DNA of 64,000 nucleotides from an uncultured Chitinophagaceae bacterium (GTDB taxonomy: Bacteria; Bacteroidota; Bacteroidia; Chitinophagales; Chitinophagaceae). The stretch is taken from positions 62,001 to 126,000 of the forward strand of contig CALMED010000036.1 of assembly GCA_937862815.1 (NCBI GenBank), read 5' to 3'. A model generated the notes under the pieces. It did not search any database, was not told where the DNA came from, and worked only from the letters and a program-made list of their open reading frames with translations. Made by a program: the position numbers and the translations under genes. The first letter of the stretch is position 1. Every line of letters begins with the position of its first letter. Shown in pieces: positions 45,319 through 53,596 of the stretch.

Positions 45319-46299
45319 TCAAAGCGTTAGCAAACTGCAGCCTCTTATGTCGCTGTTATCGAGCCGCCCCACTACCCGGAAACTGCCATCCGGAAACACT
45401 TCCCCCACATCATCGGTAGCCAGGAAACTGCAACTGTAAATGTTGGCGAGGTCAATGATATTGAGAGCCCCTTTGCCTGAGGAGCGCACCAGTCGCGGAT
45501 CATCTTCATCCCGCACCAGCACCCGCATCCATGGCGGGCAGCGGAACCGGCCTTCCGCTGCAGCATAAGCCTGGCTGAGAAGTTCGGTCATCCCGTACTC
45601 CGAATGAATGGAATCAACCCCAAACCCCTCACGGAGGCGTTGGTGAACCTCCTCCCGCACCAGTTCCTCCCTGCGACCCTTCATACCGCCGGTCTCCATC
45701 ACAACGGTATGATTGCACGCTAACCGGTGGGTAGTTGCAAAATCCAGCAAGGCATAGGTCACCCCGATGAGCAGGGTGGGTTGCTGGATTGCTTCCAAAT
45801 CACATAAAGTGTAGTGCAAAGCCGCATGGTTGTGCAGGTAAAAGCCACTTTGTGGATGACCACTCGTCCGTACAAGGTCGTTAACCATGTACACCAGCGA
45901 TGAATGTTCCCGCTCCAGGTAAGAAGGGAGCAGGCCCAATATACACCAGTTGCGGGGCGATCCATACTGAAGGTGAAATCCCTCCCGGAAAGACCGTTCG
46001 TATACCGAAAGGTCCTGAACAAAATGGCGACTGGTAGTTTGCCCCGTTGTACCGCTGCTTTCGAATACGGCGGCCGGCACCAGATTTGAACTAAGAACAG
46101 GTTCCTGCTTGAAAAAAGAAATGGGCAGGAAAGGAACTTGACAGAAAGAGCCGCCGGAAGCGGGTTCGTATCCCAGCAGTTGGCAGAACCGCCTGTACAC
46201 CGGGTTCTGGTTAAACTGGAACTGCAGAATTGCCGCTGCCACCTCCTGGAAGGAAGCTTCGGCTACCTCAAAAACTTTGTTAACAAAACCGGGATTCAA
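45319..46299 (-). CDS. LuxE-like acyl-protein synthetase family protein
   Basis: 326 residues from TTG 46299; no in-frame ATG exists before the conserved N-terminus. It belongs to the LuxE/acyl-protein synthetase group of the adenylate-forming superfamily: FESSGTTGQTTSRH is the ATP/substrate loop, and HSEYGMTELLSQAYA is the second adenylation motif. Such enzymes activate a carboxylic acid, often for capsule or O-antigen-type decoration. It lies downstream of a divergent lipoprotein gene; the methyltransferase gene follows. The substrate is unknown. Confidence 0.82.
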   Translation of the reverse strand: MNPGFVNKVFEVAEASFQEVAAAILQFQFNQNPVYRRFCQLLGYEPASGGSFCQVPFLPISFFKQEPVLSSNLVPAAVFESSGTTGQTTSRHFVQDLSVYERSFREGFHLQYGSPRNWCILGLLPSYLEREHSSLVYMVNDLVRTSGHPQSGFYLHNHAALHYTLCDLEAIQQPTLLIGVTYALLDFATTHRLACNHTVVMETGGMKGRREELVREEVHQRLREGFGVDSIHSEYGMTELLSQAYAAAEGRFRCPPWMRVLVRDEDDPRLVRSSGKGALNIIDLANIYSCSFLATDDVGEVFPDGSFRVVGRLDNSDIRGCSLLTL

Positions 46300-46321
46300 T
46301 GTTGCCGCGGGGGATTAATGC

Positions 46322-46329
46322 TTACATTT
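46322..46329 (+). promoter_or_regulatory. -7 promoter box of the 46344 lipoprotein gene
   Basis: TACATTTG, exact TAnnTTTG match, 14 bases before the ATG. Confidence 0.6.
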
Positions 46330-46343
46330 GAAATAACAACACC

Positions 46344-46823
46344 ATGTGCATGAAGGCAAAGCTATACTATCTTTTCATACCTGCCTTATTCCTGGCAGGA
46401 TGTAAAAAAGATAATTATGAAACCCGGCCCCGCCTGGAGATAAAAAGTGTGAAAGTGCAGGAAGTCATTGTGTCGGGTGGCGGCAATGGCACCATCATCG
46501 AAATTGATTTCAACGTGCTTGACAAAGAAGGGGACGTGAAAGACAGCATTTTCATCCAGAAAGTGGATGCAGCCACCATTCCCTGCCCCGGCAACTCTAT
46601 TCTCAGCAACCTCAACTACCGCATCCCCGACTTCCCGGGTAATAACCAGAAATCCCTGTTCCGCCTTCGCTTTGCCACCATTCAGCTGGAAGGTTATACA
46701 CTTTTGGGGGGAACCCAATGCCCGCCGCGCCGCGACACCTCGCTGTTCCGCTTCTGGGTGAAAGATGCAGCCGGAAATGTGAGCGACACCGTACAAACCG
46801 AACCACTGGCCATACCCCGTTAA
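46344..46823 (+). CDS. Small lipoprotein, function unknown
   Basis: 159 residues. Signal peptide with lipobox FLAGC (about Cys20) followed by KKDN. The mature part is a beta-rich domain with DFNVLDKEGDVKDSIF and ends WVKDAAGNVSDTV, recalling Ig-like/cadherin-type strands. I do not recognise a family. ATG 46350 is an equally good start. The next gene starts 3 bases after the stop. Confidence 0.7.
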   Translation: MCMKAKLYYLFIPALFLAGCKKDNYETRPRLEIKSVKVQEVIVSGGGNGTIIEIDFNVLDKEGDVKDSIFIQKVDAATIPCPGNSILSNLNYRIPDFPGNNQKSLFRLRFATIQLEGYTLLGGTQCPPRRDTSLFRFWVKDAAGNVSDTVQTEPLAIPR

Positions 46824-46826
46824 AAC

Positions 46827-47666
46827 ATGGCAGGTTTAAACTCCTGGTCGCGGTATTTGCTTTACGTGCATGTTGTAATAGCAGCGGGAACGGTTGTGCT
46901 GGGCCTGCAAACATCACTGTGGCTGCAACTGCCCTTGCAAATACAACTGCTGATATTTTTATTTTTCGCCACTTTGCTCAGCTATAATGTGCATTTCTGG
47001 CTGGCCAGCCGCAAGAGCTGCTCGTCGGGACAGTTGGATTGGTTTGCCCGGCATTCCAGGGCCACACTCCTGCTGAATCTTATCTGTTTGCTGGTTGTTT
47101 CATTTTACTGGTATCAGTTGCGGGCACACACCTTTCCCTTTCTGGTAATGCTATTTCTCAATGCCGCTTACACAGCTCCGCTATTATTTCATAAAGAAAT
47201 TGTTCTTCCGGTTGTATTTACCTTCATGAAAAGCTATTTCATCGGGTTTACCTGGGCGCTTGTAACCGTATTACTCCCGGTGCTGGCAACGGAACAGCCC
47301 CTGGAAGCCGCGATCCTTCCGGTATTCCTGCAGCGTTTTCTACTGGTCACCATTGCCACCCTGATCTTCGACTGGCGGGATAAGGCCCGGGATGCCAACT
47401 GGGGCGTACGAACACCCGCCAACCTCTTTACAGAACCCGCCTTTAACCGTTTCTTCCTGCTCCACCTGCTGGCTTACTGTGGCAGTGTTCTCCTGTTGCT
47501 GCCCCTGCCGGGCGGCTGGTACAACCTGTTGCAACTGCTGCCGGCTGTTGCCATGTGGTACTTTTACCGCCGGGCGAAAGAAGAGGCAGGCGATGTATTT
47601 TATTTGCTGTGGGTGGACGGGTTACTGGTGCTTTCGCCCCTGCTTAGTTTTGGACTGCTGCTCTAA
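46827..47666 (+). CDS. UbiA-like integral membrane protein
   Basis: 279 residues with about eight to nine membrane helices. FDWRDKARDANWGVRT matches the second Asp-rich motif of UbiA prenyltransferases, and NAAYTAPLLF the tyrosine that follows the fourth helix in that family. The first Asp motif (NDxxDxxxD) is not present; the corresponding loop reads SYNVHFWLASR. The protein may therefore be a non-prenyl-transferring relative. It follows the lipoprotein by 3 bases. Confidence 0.65.
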   Translation: MAGLNSWSRYLLYVHVVIAAGTVVLGLQTSLWLQLPLQIQLLIFLFFATLLSYNVHFWLASRKSCSSGQLDWFARHSRATLLLNLICLLVVSFYWYQLRAHTFPFLVMLFLNAAYTAPLLFHKEIVLPVVFTFMKSYFIGFTWALVTVLLPVLATEQPLEAAILPVFLQRFLLVTIATLIFDWRDKARDANWGVRTPANLFTEPAFNRFFLLHLLAYCGSVLLLLPLPGGWYNLLQLLPAVAMWYFYRRAKEEAGDVFYLLWVDGLLVLSPLLSFGLLL

Positions 47667-47692
47667 TCCCAATTACATACAGACTGAAATTG

Positions 47693-47700
47693 TACATTTG
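47693..47700 (+). promoter_or_regulatory. -7 promoter box of the M42 peptidase gene
   Basis: TACATTTG, exact TAnnTTTG match, 14 bases before the ATG at 47715. It should drive the M42, small-membrane-protein and methyltransferase genes. Confidence 0.62.
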
Positions 47701-47714
47701 TAAAAACAGCTGCA

Positions 47715-48827
47715 ATGGCAAAAGTAAAATCGTCGCGGAAGAAGTCCATCCTCACCAGCAAATCGCTCGACTTTCTCAAACACTACCACAATACACATTC
47801 GCCCGTTGGTTTTGAAACCAGCGGCCAGCGTGTGTGGCTCGACTATATCAAACCTTATATAGACACCCACTTCACCGATCCGTACGGAACAGCCGTAGGA
47901 GTTATTGCCCCGCAGCACGCATTCAAAGTGGTGATTGAGGCACATGCAGATGAAATAAGCTGGTTTGTCAATTACATTTCACCCGAAGGGCTGATTTACC
48001 TCAAGCGCAACGGTGGCGTGGATCACCAGATTGCCCCCGCCAAACGGGTATTGATTCACGGTAAAAAAGGAATAGTAAAAGCCGTATTTGGCTGGCCGGC
48101 CATTCATACCCGCCTCAGCAATCCGGATGCAAAGGAGCCGCAGCCAAAAGTGGACAACCTCTGGCTCGACTGTGGTGCCCGCAACAAGAAAGAAGTGGAA
48201 GAACTGGGCATAAAAGTAGGCTGCGTGGTTACCTACGAAGAAGGATTCGATCAATTGGCACACGATTATTACATCGCCCGTGCTTTTGACAACCGGATTG
48301 GTGGATTTATGATTGCTGAAGTGGTCCGATTGCTGAAAGAAAACAAAAAACAACTTCCCTACGCTTTGTATGTGGTAAATGCGGTACAGGAAGAGATTGG
48401 TCTCCGTGGGGCTGAAATGATTGCCCGGCGGATCAAACCCGACGTGGCGATTGTTACAGACGTTACGCACGACACCACCACCCCCATGATCAGTAAGATC
48501 ATTGAAGGTGAAATCGCCTGTGGAAAAGGTCCGTCCCTGGCAACGGCACCAGCGATCCACAACAAACTCCTGGATTTTGTTACGGATGTGGCAGAAAAGA
48601 AAAAGATTCCGGTGCAGTGGCGTTCGCTCAGCCGCAGTACCGGTACCGATACTGATTCCTTTGCGTATGCTAATGATGGATGCCCATCAGTACTCATCAG
48701 CATCCCGCTGCGTTACATGCATACCACGGTTGAGATGCTGCATAAAAGCGACATTGAAAATACCATCCGGCTGATTTACGAGACACTCCTCGCTTTAACG
48801 CCCAAAACGAATCTCCGCTATTTATGA
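47715..48827 (+). CDS. M42-family aminopeptidase (cellulase M/FrvX-like)
   Basis: 370 residues. M42 peptidases are cytosolic TET-type metallo-aminopeptidases. Metal motifs are HADEISWFV (His, Asp), the carboxylate pair in AVQEEIGLRGAEM and TDVTHDTTTP. DCGARNKKEVEELGIKVG is a further family signature. The family's final His is in RYMHTTVEM. The stop overlaps the start of the small membrane protein (ATGA), so translation is coupled. This family is often cytosolic; its link to the envelope locus may be chance. Confidence 0.92.
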   Translation: MAKVKSSRKKSILTSKSLDFLKHYHNTHSPVGFETSGQRVWLDYIKPYIDTHFTDPYGTAVGVIAPQHAFKVVIEAHADEISWFVNYISPEGLIYLKRNGGVDHQIAPAKRVLIHGKKGIVKAVFGWPAIHTRLSNPDAKEPQPKVDNLWLDCGARNKKEVEELGIKVGCVVTYEEGFDQLAHDYYIARAFDNRIGGFMIAEVVRLLKENKKQLPYALYVVNAVQEEIGLRGAEMIARRIKPDVAIVTDVTHDTTTPMISKIIEGEIACGKGPSLATAPAIHNKLLDFVTDVAEKKKIPVQWRSLSRSTGTDTDSFAYANDGCPSVLISIPLRYMHTTVEMLHKSDIENTIRLIYETLLALTPKTNLRYL

Positions 48828-48997
48828 TACATTGGCTGTACATAGATCCAGGCAGTGGAAGTTACCTCGTACAGGTAATCATAGCAGCGGTGCTGGGCGT
48901 ACTTTTTTATTTCAAGACCACGTGGAACTGGATCCGCAGTTTTTTCATCAAACGGCCCCGCAAAGCCGAAGAGGAAGAACATGAATCTACCGATTAA
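48824..48997 (+). CDS. 57-residue membrane protein
   Basis: A short gene encoding 57 residues. It begins with ATG overlapping the previous stop (ATGA) and ends 17 bases inside the next gene. The N-terminus MIHWLYIDPGSGSYLVQV contains a DPGSGS motif, followed by one membrane helix (about 17-34), then a basic stretch (FFIKRPRK) and an acidic tail (AEEEEHESTD). The coupling on both sides and the intact frame argue for a real gene. I recall a small family with this IDPGSGS start near sugar/lipid modification genes, but have not checked it. Confidence 0.75.
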   Translation: MIHWLYIDPGSGSYLVQVIIAAVLGVLFYFKTTWNWIRSFFIKRPRKAEEEEHESTD

Positions 48998-50360
48998 AGC
49001 ACACCCGGCATCCTTCCGAGACCCTTCCGGATTTATGTACCGGCACAACGGGGGGTTATTCCGTTTTGTCGCCCGTCGCTTCCAAACCCACTTTGACCGG
49101 GCCGTTGATAGCGGTCTTTACAAAACACTAACCGAAAAGGGGCTACTTCTTCCGTTTGAGACATTGAACGAGCAGCACTTTGACCGGACAGACTGCTACC
49201 AAACGTTGCGGCCCGTCCAGCTGGAACTGTTGTCATATCCCTGGGAATGGTGTTTTGACCAACTCAAAGATGCTGCCCTGGTAACACTTGATTGCTGTGC
49301 CGCCGCTCTGAAAAAGGGGATGATTCTGAAAGATGCCACACCACTGAATGTTCAGTTTTTTAGTGGGCGACCGGTCTTTATTGACCACTTATCCTTTGAA
49401 CAATACAAAGAAGGAGAGGCATGGATAGCGTACCGGCAGTTCTGCGAATGCTTTCTCAACCCGTTGCTGCTGGCCGCATATAACGTACTGGATGTGCACG
49501 AATTGTACCGCTCGTTCCCGGAAGGCCTATCAGCCAGCCGTACGGCCCGTATGCTTCCAGCACGTGCACGGTTCAATACAGGCATTCTTCTGCATGTACA
49601 TCTGAATGCGGGTATTAAAACCGGCAGCCAACCGGCCGGCAGTCCCCAACGTCAACAACTTTCGGGTAAAAATATTACACAGATTCTGGAACACCTGCGT
49701 TCCATCATCAGCAAACTGCAGTTTAAAAGAGGCCGCACTACCTGGAATAACTATTACGAGGAAACGGTACTCAGCAATGAATATCTTGAAAATAAGAAGC
49801 AACTGGTCAGCGAATTCATCGCAGAGATCCATTACCAGACTGCTCTTGACCTGGGCGCCAACGACGGGGTCTTTTCACTTCTTTGCAGTGACGAGGCTCG
49901 TGTGGTGGCTGCAGATGCCGACAGTCACTGCATTAATCGCCTGTACCAGATCTGCAAGAAGCAGCGGCTGGGGCATATTCTCCCGCTGGTACAGGAACTA
50001 ACCCATCCCTCTCCCCCGGGAGGGTGGGAACTCACCGAACAGGTTTCCTTCCATGAAAGGACATTCAGTGATCTCTGCCTGGCCCTGGCGCTGGTTCACC
50101 ACCTGGCCATCGGAAAAAACATAACACTGAATATGCTGGCCAGTTCCTTCCGGAACCGTTGCCGGTACCTGCTGATTGAGTTTGTACCCAAAGAAGACCC
50201 CAAAGTACAGCAGTTGCTGGCGAACCGGACCGATATTTTTGATGATTACCGGCAGGATCAGTTTGAGTCAACTTTTTGTGGACAATTTCATCTGCTGCGG
50301 AAAAAGCCGATTCCCGGGTCTGCACGTACCCTGTATTTATTTGAACGCGCCAAGCAGTAG
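48981..50360 (+). CDS. Methyltransferase with kinase-like N-terminal lobe
   Basis: 459 residues in two parts. The N-terminal half contains MILKDATPLNVQF (about 115-125) followed by RPVFIDHLSFE (about 130-139), which mimics the catalytic Asp...Asn and metal-binding Asp of aminoglycoside phosphotransferase-type kinases; a nearby basic ATP loop is not clear. The C-terminal half is a class I methyltransferase with LDLGANDGVFS near residue 290 and an Asp-rich ADAD that could bind SAM ribose. Similar two-part proteins occur in nodulation/LPS loci (NoeA-type, recalled). It starts within the small membrane protein gene. Confidence 0.8.
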   Translation: MNLPIKAHPASFRDPSGFMYRHNGGLFRFVARRFQTHFDRAVDSGLYKTLTEKGLLLPFETLNEQHFDRTDCYQTLRPVQLELLSYPWEWCFDQLKDAALVTLDCCAAALKKGMILKDATPLNVQFFSGRPVFIDHLSFEQYKEGEAWIAYRQFCECFLNPLLLAAYNVLDVHELYRSFPEGLSASRTARMLPARARFNTGILLHVHLNAGIKTGSQPAGSPQRQQLSGKNITQILEHLRSIISKLQFKRGRTTWNNYYEETVLSNEYLENKKQLVSEFIAEIHYQTALDLGANDGVFSLLCSDEARVVAADADSHCINRLYQICKKQRLGHILPLVQELTHPSPPGGWELTEQVSFHERTFSDLCLALALVHHLAIGKNITLNMLASSFRNRCRYLLIEFVPKEDPKVQQLLANRTDIFDDYRQDQFESTFCGQFHLLRKKPIPGSARTLYLFERAKQ

Positions 50361-50412
50361 ATTACGGCAACATAACGTTCTGTGTAAGCGACCTTAAGTA
50401 TATATTCCTGAC

Positions 50413-51936
50413 ATGAAACAGGCAGATGCGATAAAAATACTCCCACATTCCTGGCCCGGTCCTCTCCACAGCCTGCTGGTCTCTGTATTTTTTATTGTAC
50501 ACAATGTGGTTGACTTTTCCGGACTGGTCAGTTGGTCAAGCCTTTTGCCGGATGTGTTGTTGTGGCTGCTGCTCCCGCTGGCGGTGTACCTGCTTTCTGC
50601 ACGAATTTTTCGCAACCGGCACAATGCCGGCCTTTTTACCCTGCTCACGACCGTTGCTTACTTTTTTACGGTCCCACTTTATACTGTCTTCCGGCAATTA
50701 CCGTTAATCGGTTTTATTTTCAAATTGTCCGTTCTGCTTCCGGCAGCCTTTCTGTCATGTGTTGTCGCTTTCATATTGCTGAGGCGTAAAAAGAAGCCCA
50801 CTTTTCCAGGGTTGCAAAGGTTTGCTGTCCTTTGCCTCTTGCTACTAATTACATACGATCTCCTCCGCACTGCATTTTTCCCCTCAAAACAATCAACAGG
50901 CCCAGGGCAGCCTACTTTAGCGTTTAGCCAGAATAAACTTCCGGCGGCTGCTGAAATCCCTGATATATATTATTTCCTGTTTGACATGCATCCATCTACC
51001 GATGCTGTGCGGGAAGTACTTGGCTACGACAACAGCGCGCTGGACAGCAGCCTGCAACGTCTCGGCTTTGAAGTTGTACGCAACAGTACAAGTGCAAGTA
51101 ACTACACGCTACCCTCTATGGCAGCCGTATTCCAGGCATCCTATCCGGCAACAGCATCCAGGGAGCAGGTAAGCTTCCGGGAAATGTATACAGCCAGGCA
51201 AAAAATTATTGAAAACCCATTTATACCATTTTTTCGCAACCAGGGTTACAAGATTATTAATAGCAGCCCCTTCCCCCTGTTTAAAGGTGATACAAGTCAC
51301 CTCCGGCACCTGGGATGGGGAGATCCGGAGGAAATGATCAGGAATCAAACCTTTGTTCCTCGGTTACTTTCGAGTTATAACTGGCTGTTGGCGACTTACC
51401 TTCCTCAGCTTTTCCCATTCCGGGAAAAGAAACTTTTCCGGGATGATCTGAAAACAATTGACCGGGCATTTGAAAAAACAGGGGAGGCGATCCGGAGAAG
51501 TGATACGATAAAACCTGCTTTGGTCTATACCCACCTGCTCATACCACACGAAGGGTTTAAATTCGACAGCCTTGGCAACCGCTTACAATGGAAGAAAGAC
51601 ATGATGAAGGGAGAAGACTACAATCCACAATTCATCAGCCAACTGGTTTACTGCCGAAAAAAAATTCTGGAACTGGCAACCACAATCCTGAATTCGGGTA
51701 AGCGTCACTCTGTCATCATCTTCCAGGGCGATCATGGCATACGTGAACCGGAAGGATTGGGACGGGAAGACCTCGTATTTGAGGTTTTAAATGCGATGTA
51801 TCTTCCGGGGCAGCAACCAGCAACTATCTCATCCGGCTTTTACACACCCAACACATTTCGCGTGATTGCCAATTTATACTTCGGGCAAACTTTTCCACTT
51901 CTGGAGAAGCAACACAGTCGCCTTGAATTGAAATAA
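50413..51936 (+). CDS. Membrane-anchored alkaline-phosphatase-superfamily (sulfatase-like) protein, paralogue 1
   Basis: 507 residues. Four N-terminal membrane helices (about 15-160) precede an extracytoplasmic domain of the sulfatase/LtaS/EptA kind. PDIYYFLFDMHPS (near 183) carries the first metal Asp; NYTLPSMAAVF offers the nucleophile Thr; HLLIPHEGFKF is a conserved His; IIFQGDHGIRE carries the second metal Asp-His. Such enzymes transfer phospho- or sulfo-groups, for example phosphoethanolamine or glycerol phosphate, onto envelope glycans. One of three diverged copies in 6.4 kb. Confidence 0.78.
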   Translation: MKQADAIKILPHSWPGPLHSLLVSVFFIVHNVVDFSGLVSWSSLLPDVLLWLLLPLAVYLLSARIFRNRHNAGLFTLLTTVAYFFTVPLYTVFRQLPLIGFIFKLSVLLPAAFLSCVVAFILLRRKKKPTFPGLQRFAVLCLLLLITYDLLRTAFFPSKQSTGPGQPTLAFSQNKLPAAAEIPDIYYFLFDMHPSTDAVREVLGYDNSALDSSLQRLGFEVVRNSTSASNYTLPSMAAVFQASYPATASREQVSFREMYTARQKIIENPFIPFFRNQGYKIINSSPFPLFKGDTSHLRHLGWGDPEEMIRNQTFVPRLLSSYNWLLATYLPQLFPFREKKLFRDDLKTIDRAFEKTGEAIRRSDTIKPALVYTHLLIPHEGFKFDSLGNRLQWKKDMMKGEDYNPQFISQLVYCRKKILELATTILNSGKRHSVIIFQGDHGIREPEGLGREDLVFEVLNAMYLPGQQPATISSGFYTPNTFRVIANLYFGQTFPLLEKQHSRLELK

Positions 51937-51938
51937 GC

Positions 51939-53507
51939 TTATTTCCTTTCTGCTGTGTCGCACACAAAAATGCGGTAATAGCCGTTGTTAAATACTTCAT
52001 GGAAGTTGTTTTCTCTCAACCATAGTGTCCGGGAAGTTTCCAACAAATCCTTTTCCACAGCATACACGAGGTAATGGGGAGGAGCAGCATAATTAACCCC
52101 GGAAAATAAAGATTCGCTGTTCCGCAACAGGAATGTTTCATGGGAGTAATGTCCCATAATGATGTAAGAAGTGGGATACCAGGCTAGAAGAATGGGTTGA
52201 TCCTTTTTCCTGACATAGTTTTCAATAGCAGTGTGTGCCGCTTTCCGGTCCTGCACTGCCCAATCGAGTTGATAAAGAGGGGCCGGCAAATGCCGCAGGT
52301 TGGATAGAAACCGGGCAAAAAGCAGCAGGTTGAAGCAGAGTAAGCCCGCCACGAGAAATCGCACCCAGGCTGATCTTTCGAGTTGTTGCGCCAGCAGAAG
52401 CAAGACAAGCAGCAGTACATACATGGTGGCAGCAGAATACCGCGCCTCGCCAATGTAGGTAAAACGGGTAAACGGCGGTTCCTGCGGAGCATAGCGGAGC
52501 GACAGTACGGCCAGGAAAAAGAGAGTAACACCAATGAATACAGCAGAAAATAAAATGAATGACCGGGCATGAAAACTTTCAGAAAAAAAATGAGGTCTCC
52601 TAACCATGGCCGCGCCGCAGAAGAACAGTAGCCCGAGGAGTAGCATATGAAGAGCCCGGGCGGTAGCAGTTAATTGTTCCGTAAAAAAGGGAAACTTATA
52701 GAGTAGATAATCAAGGCGAATAACTGTTTTAAGAAGGAAAGGATCCAGGCGCAGTAAATTGGCTGGATAAAATCCCACCGGCCTTGCGGGTAACAATTGA
52801 GTCTGGCTGCCATATAGAGCAGTTCCGCCGGCGAGTAGAAGCAGAAAAAATCCTGTGGTAATAAAAATGAGGGTTGTTGCCGGCCGGAGCAACGGCTTAG
52901 AACGCCAGGTAACCATCATCAGCCATGCGGGGAAGAGCATAACCACCGGATAATACTGGTAGCGGAAGCAAGCAGGCAATATAAATAACAAGGTAACTCC
53001 TGCAGCGGCCGTAAGCGGGAAGCGATCGTGGCTGAGCAGATACAGGCAGCAAAGCAAGGCCGCCGCGATGGCTGAAAGCCCCAACCAATCTGAGACCCCG
53101 AATTCATGAAAAAAGAGATGATTGCTCATCAGCAGCAACCAAGCCAGTGCCTGCCAGGCTGCACGTACCTCCAGAACCCGCAATGTGGTCCTTACCAACA
53201 GAAAAAATGAAACAACCGCGGCAACTGTGAGCAGTACCGAGACCAACACCCAATCTCTTAATAGAAAAAGAAACAGAGCCTGGAATAAGGTGAGTGCCGG
53301 GGGCCAGTCTTTAAGGGGTTGCTGGACAACCGAAGAGGGATCAGCTGCCGTTACAACCGACAAAGTAATTCCCTTGCCATCCAGGAAATTCTGGGCTGCA
53401 AACTGCTGCACAAACGTATCGTTCCCGTACACCTGGAAATAGAGGGCGTACCAGAGACGGAAAACAACCGCTCCCCAAAAAAACAATGGACTCAAGCGCT
53501 GCAACAT
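51939..53507 (-). CDS. Polytopic GT-C-like glycosyltransferase candidate
   Basis: 522 residues with about 11-12 membrane helices and a soluble C-terminal domain of about 110 residues. The first extracytoplasmic loop has YGNDTFVQQFAAQNFLDGKGITL, where an Asp in the first loop after helix 1 is typical of the GT-C fold (ArnT/PMT-like). WPPALTLFQALFLFL and a DWLGLSA loop are in the usual places. The family is not certain. Convergent with paralogue 1 (stops 2 bases apart) and divergent from paralogue 2. Confidence 0.68.
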   Translation of the reverse strand: MLQRLSPLFFWGAVVFRLWYALYFQVYGNDTFVQQFAAQNFLDGKGITLSVVTAADPSSVVQQPLKDWPPALTLFQALFLFLLRDWVLVSVLLTVAAVVSFFLLVRTTLRVLEVRAAWQALAWLLLMSNHLFFHEFGVSDWLGLSAIAAALLCCLYLLSHDRFPLTAAAGVTLLFILPACFRYQYYPVVMLFPAWLMMVTWRSKPLLRPATTLIFITTGFFLLLLAGGTALYGSQTQLLPARPVGFYPANLLRLDPFLLKTVIRLDYLLYKFPFFTEQLTATARALHMLLLGLLFFCGAAMVRRPHFFSESFHARSFILFSAVFIGVTLFFLAVLSLRYAPQEPPFTRFTYIGEARYSAATMYVLLLVLLLLAQQLERSAWVRFLVAGLLCFNLLLFARFLSNLRHLPAPLYQLDWAVQDRKAAHTAIENYVRKKDQPILLAWYPTSYIIMGHYSHETFLLRNSESLFSGVNYAAPPHYLVYAVEKDLLETSRTLWLRENNFHEVFNNGYYRIFVCDTAERK

Positions 53508-53572
53508 GCTTCAAAAATAATCCTTCATGGATATATTACCGGGAGTTTCCGCCACTGGCGCCGTGTTTAAGC

Positions 53573-53580
53573 TACTTTTG
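53573..53580 (+). promoter_or_regulatory. -7 promoter box of paralogue 2
   Basis: TACTTTTG, exact TAnnTTTG match, 16 bases before the ATG at 53597, supporting that start over an upstream in-frame ATG inside the neighbouring gene. Confidence 0.62.
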
Positions 53581-53596
53581 TACCATTATCCCAGCT

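Noticed and set aside
46827..48827. M42 peptidase as a core part of the envelope locus
   Set aside because: It is co-transcribed with the small membrane protein, but the family is cytosolic and unrelated in function; the link may be accidental.
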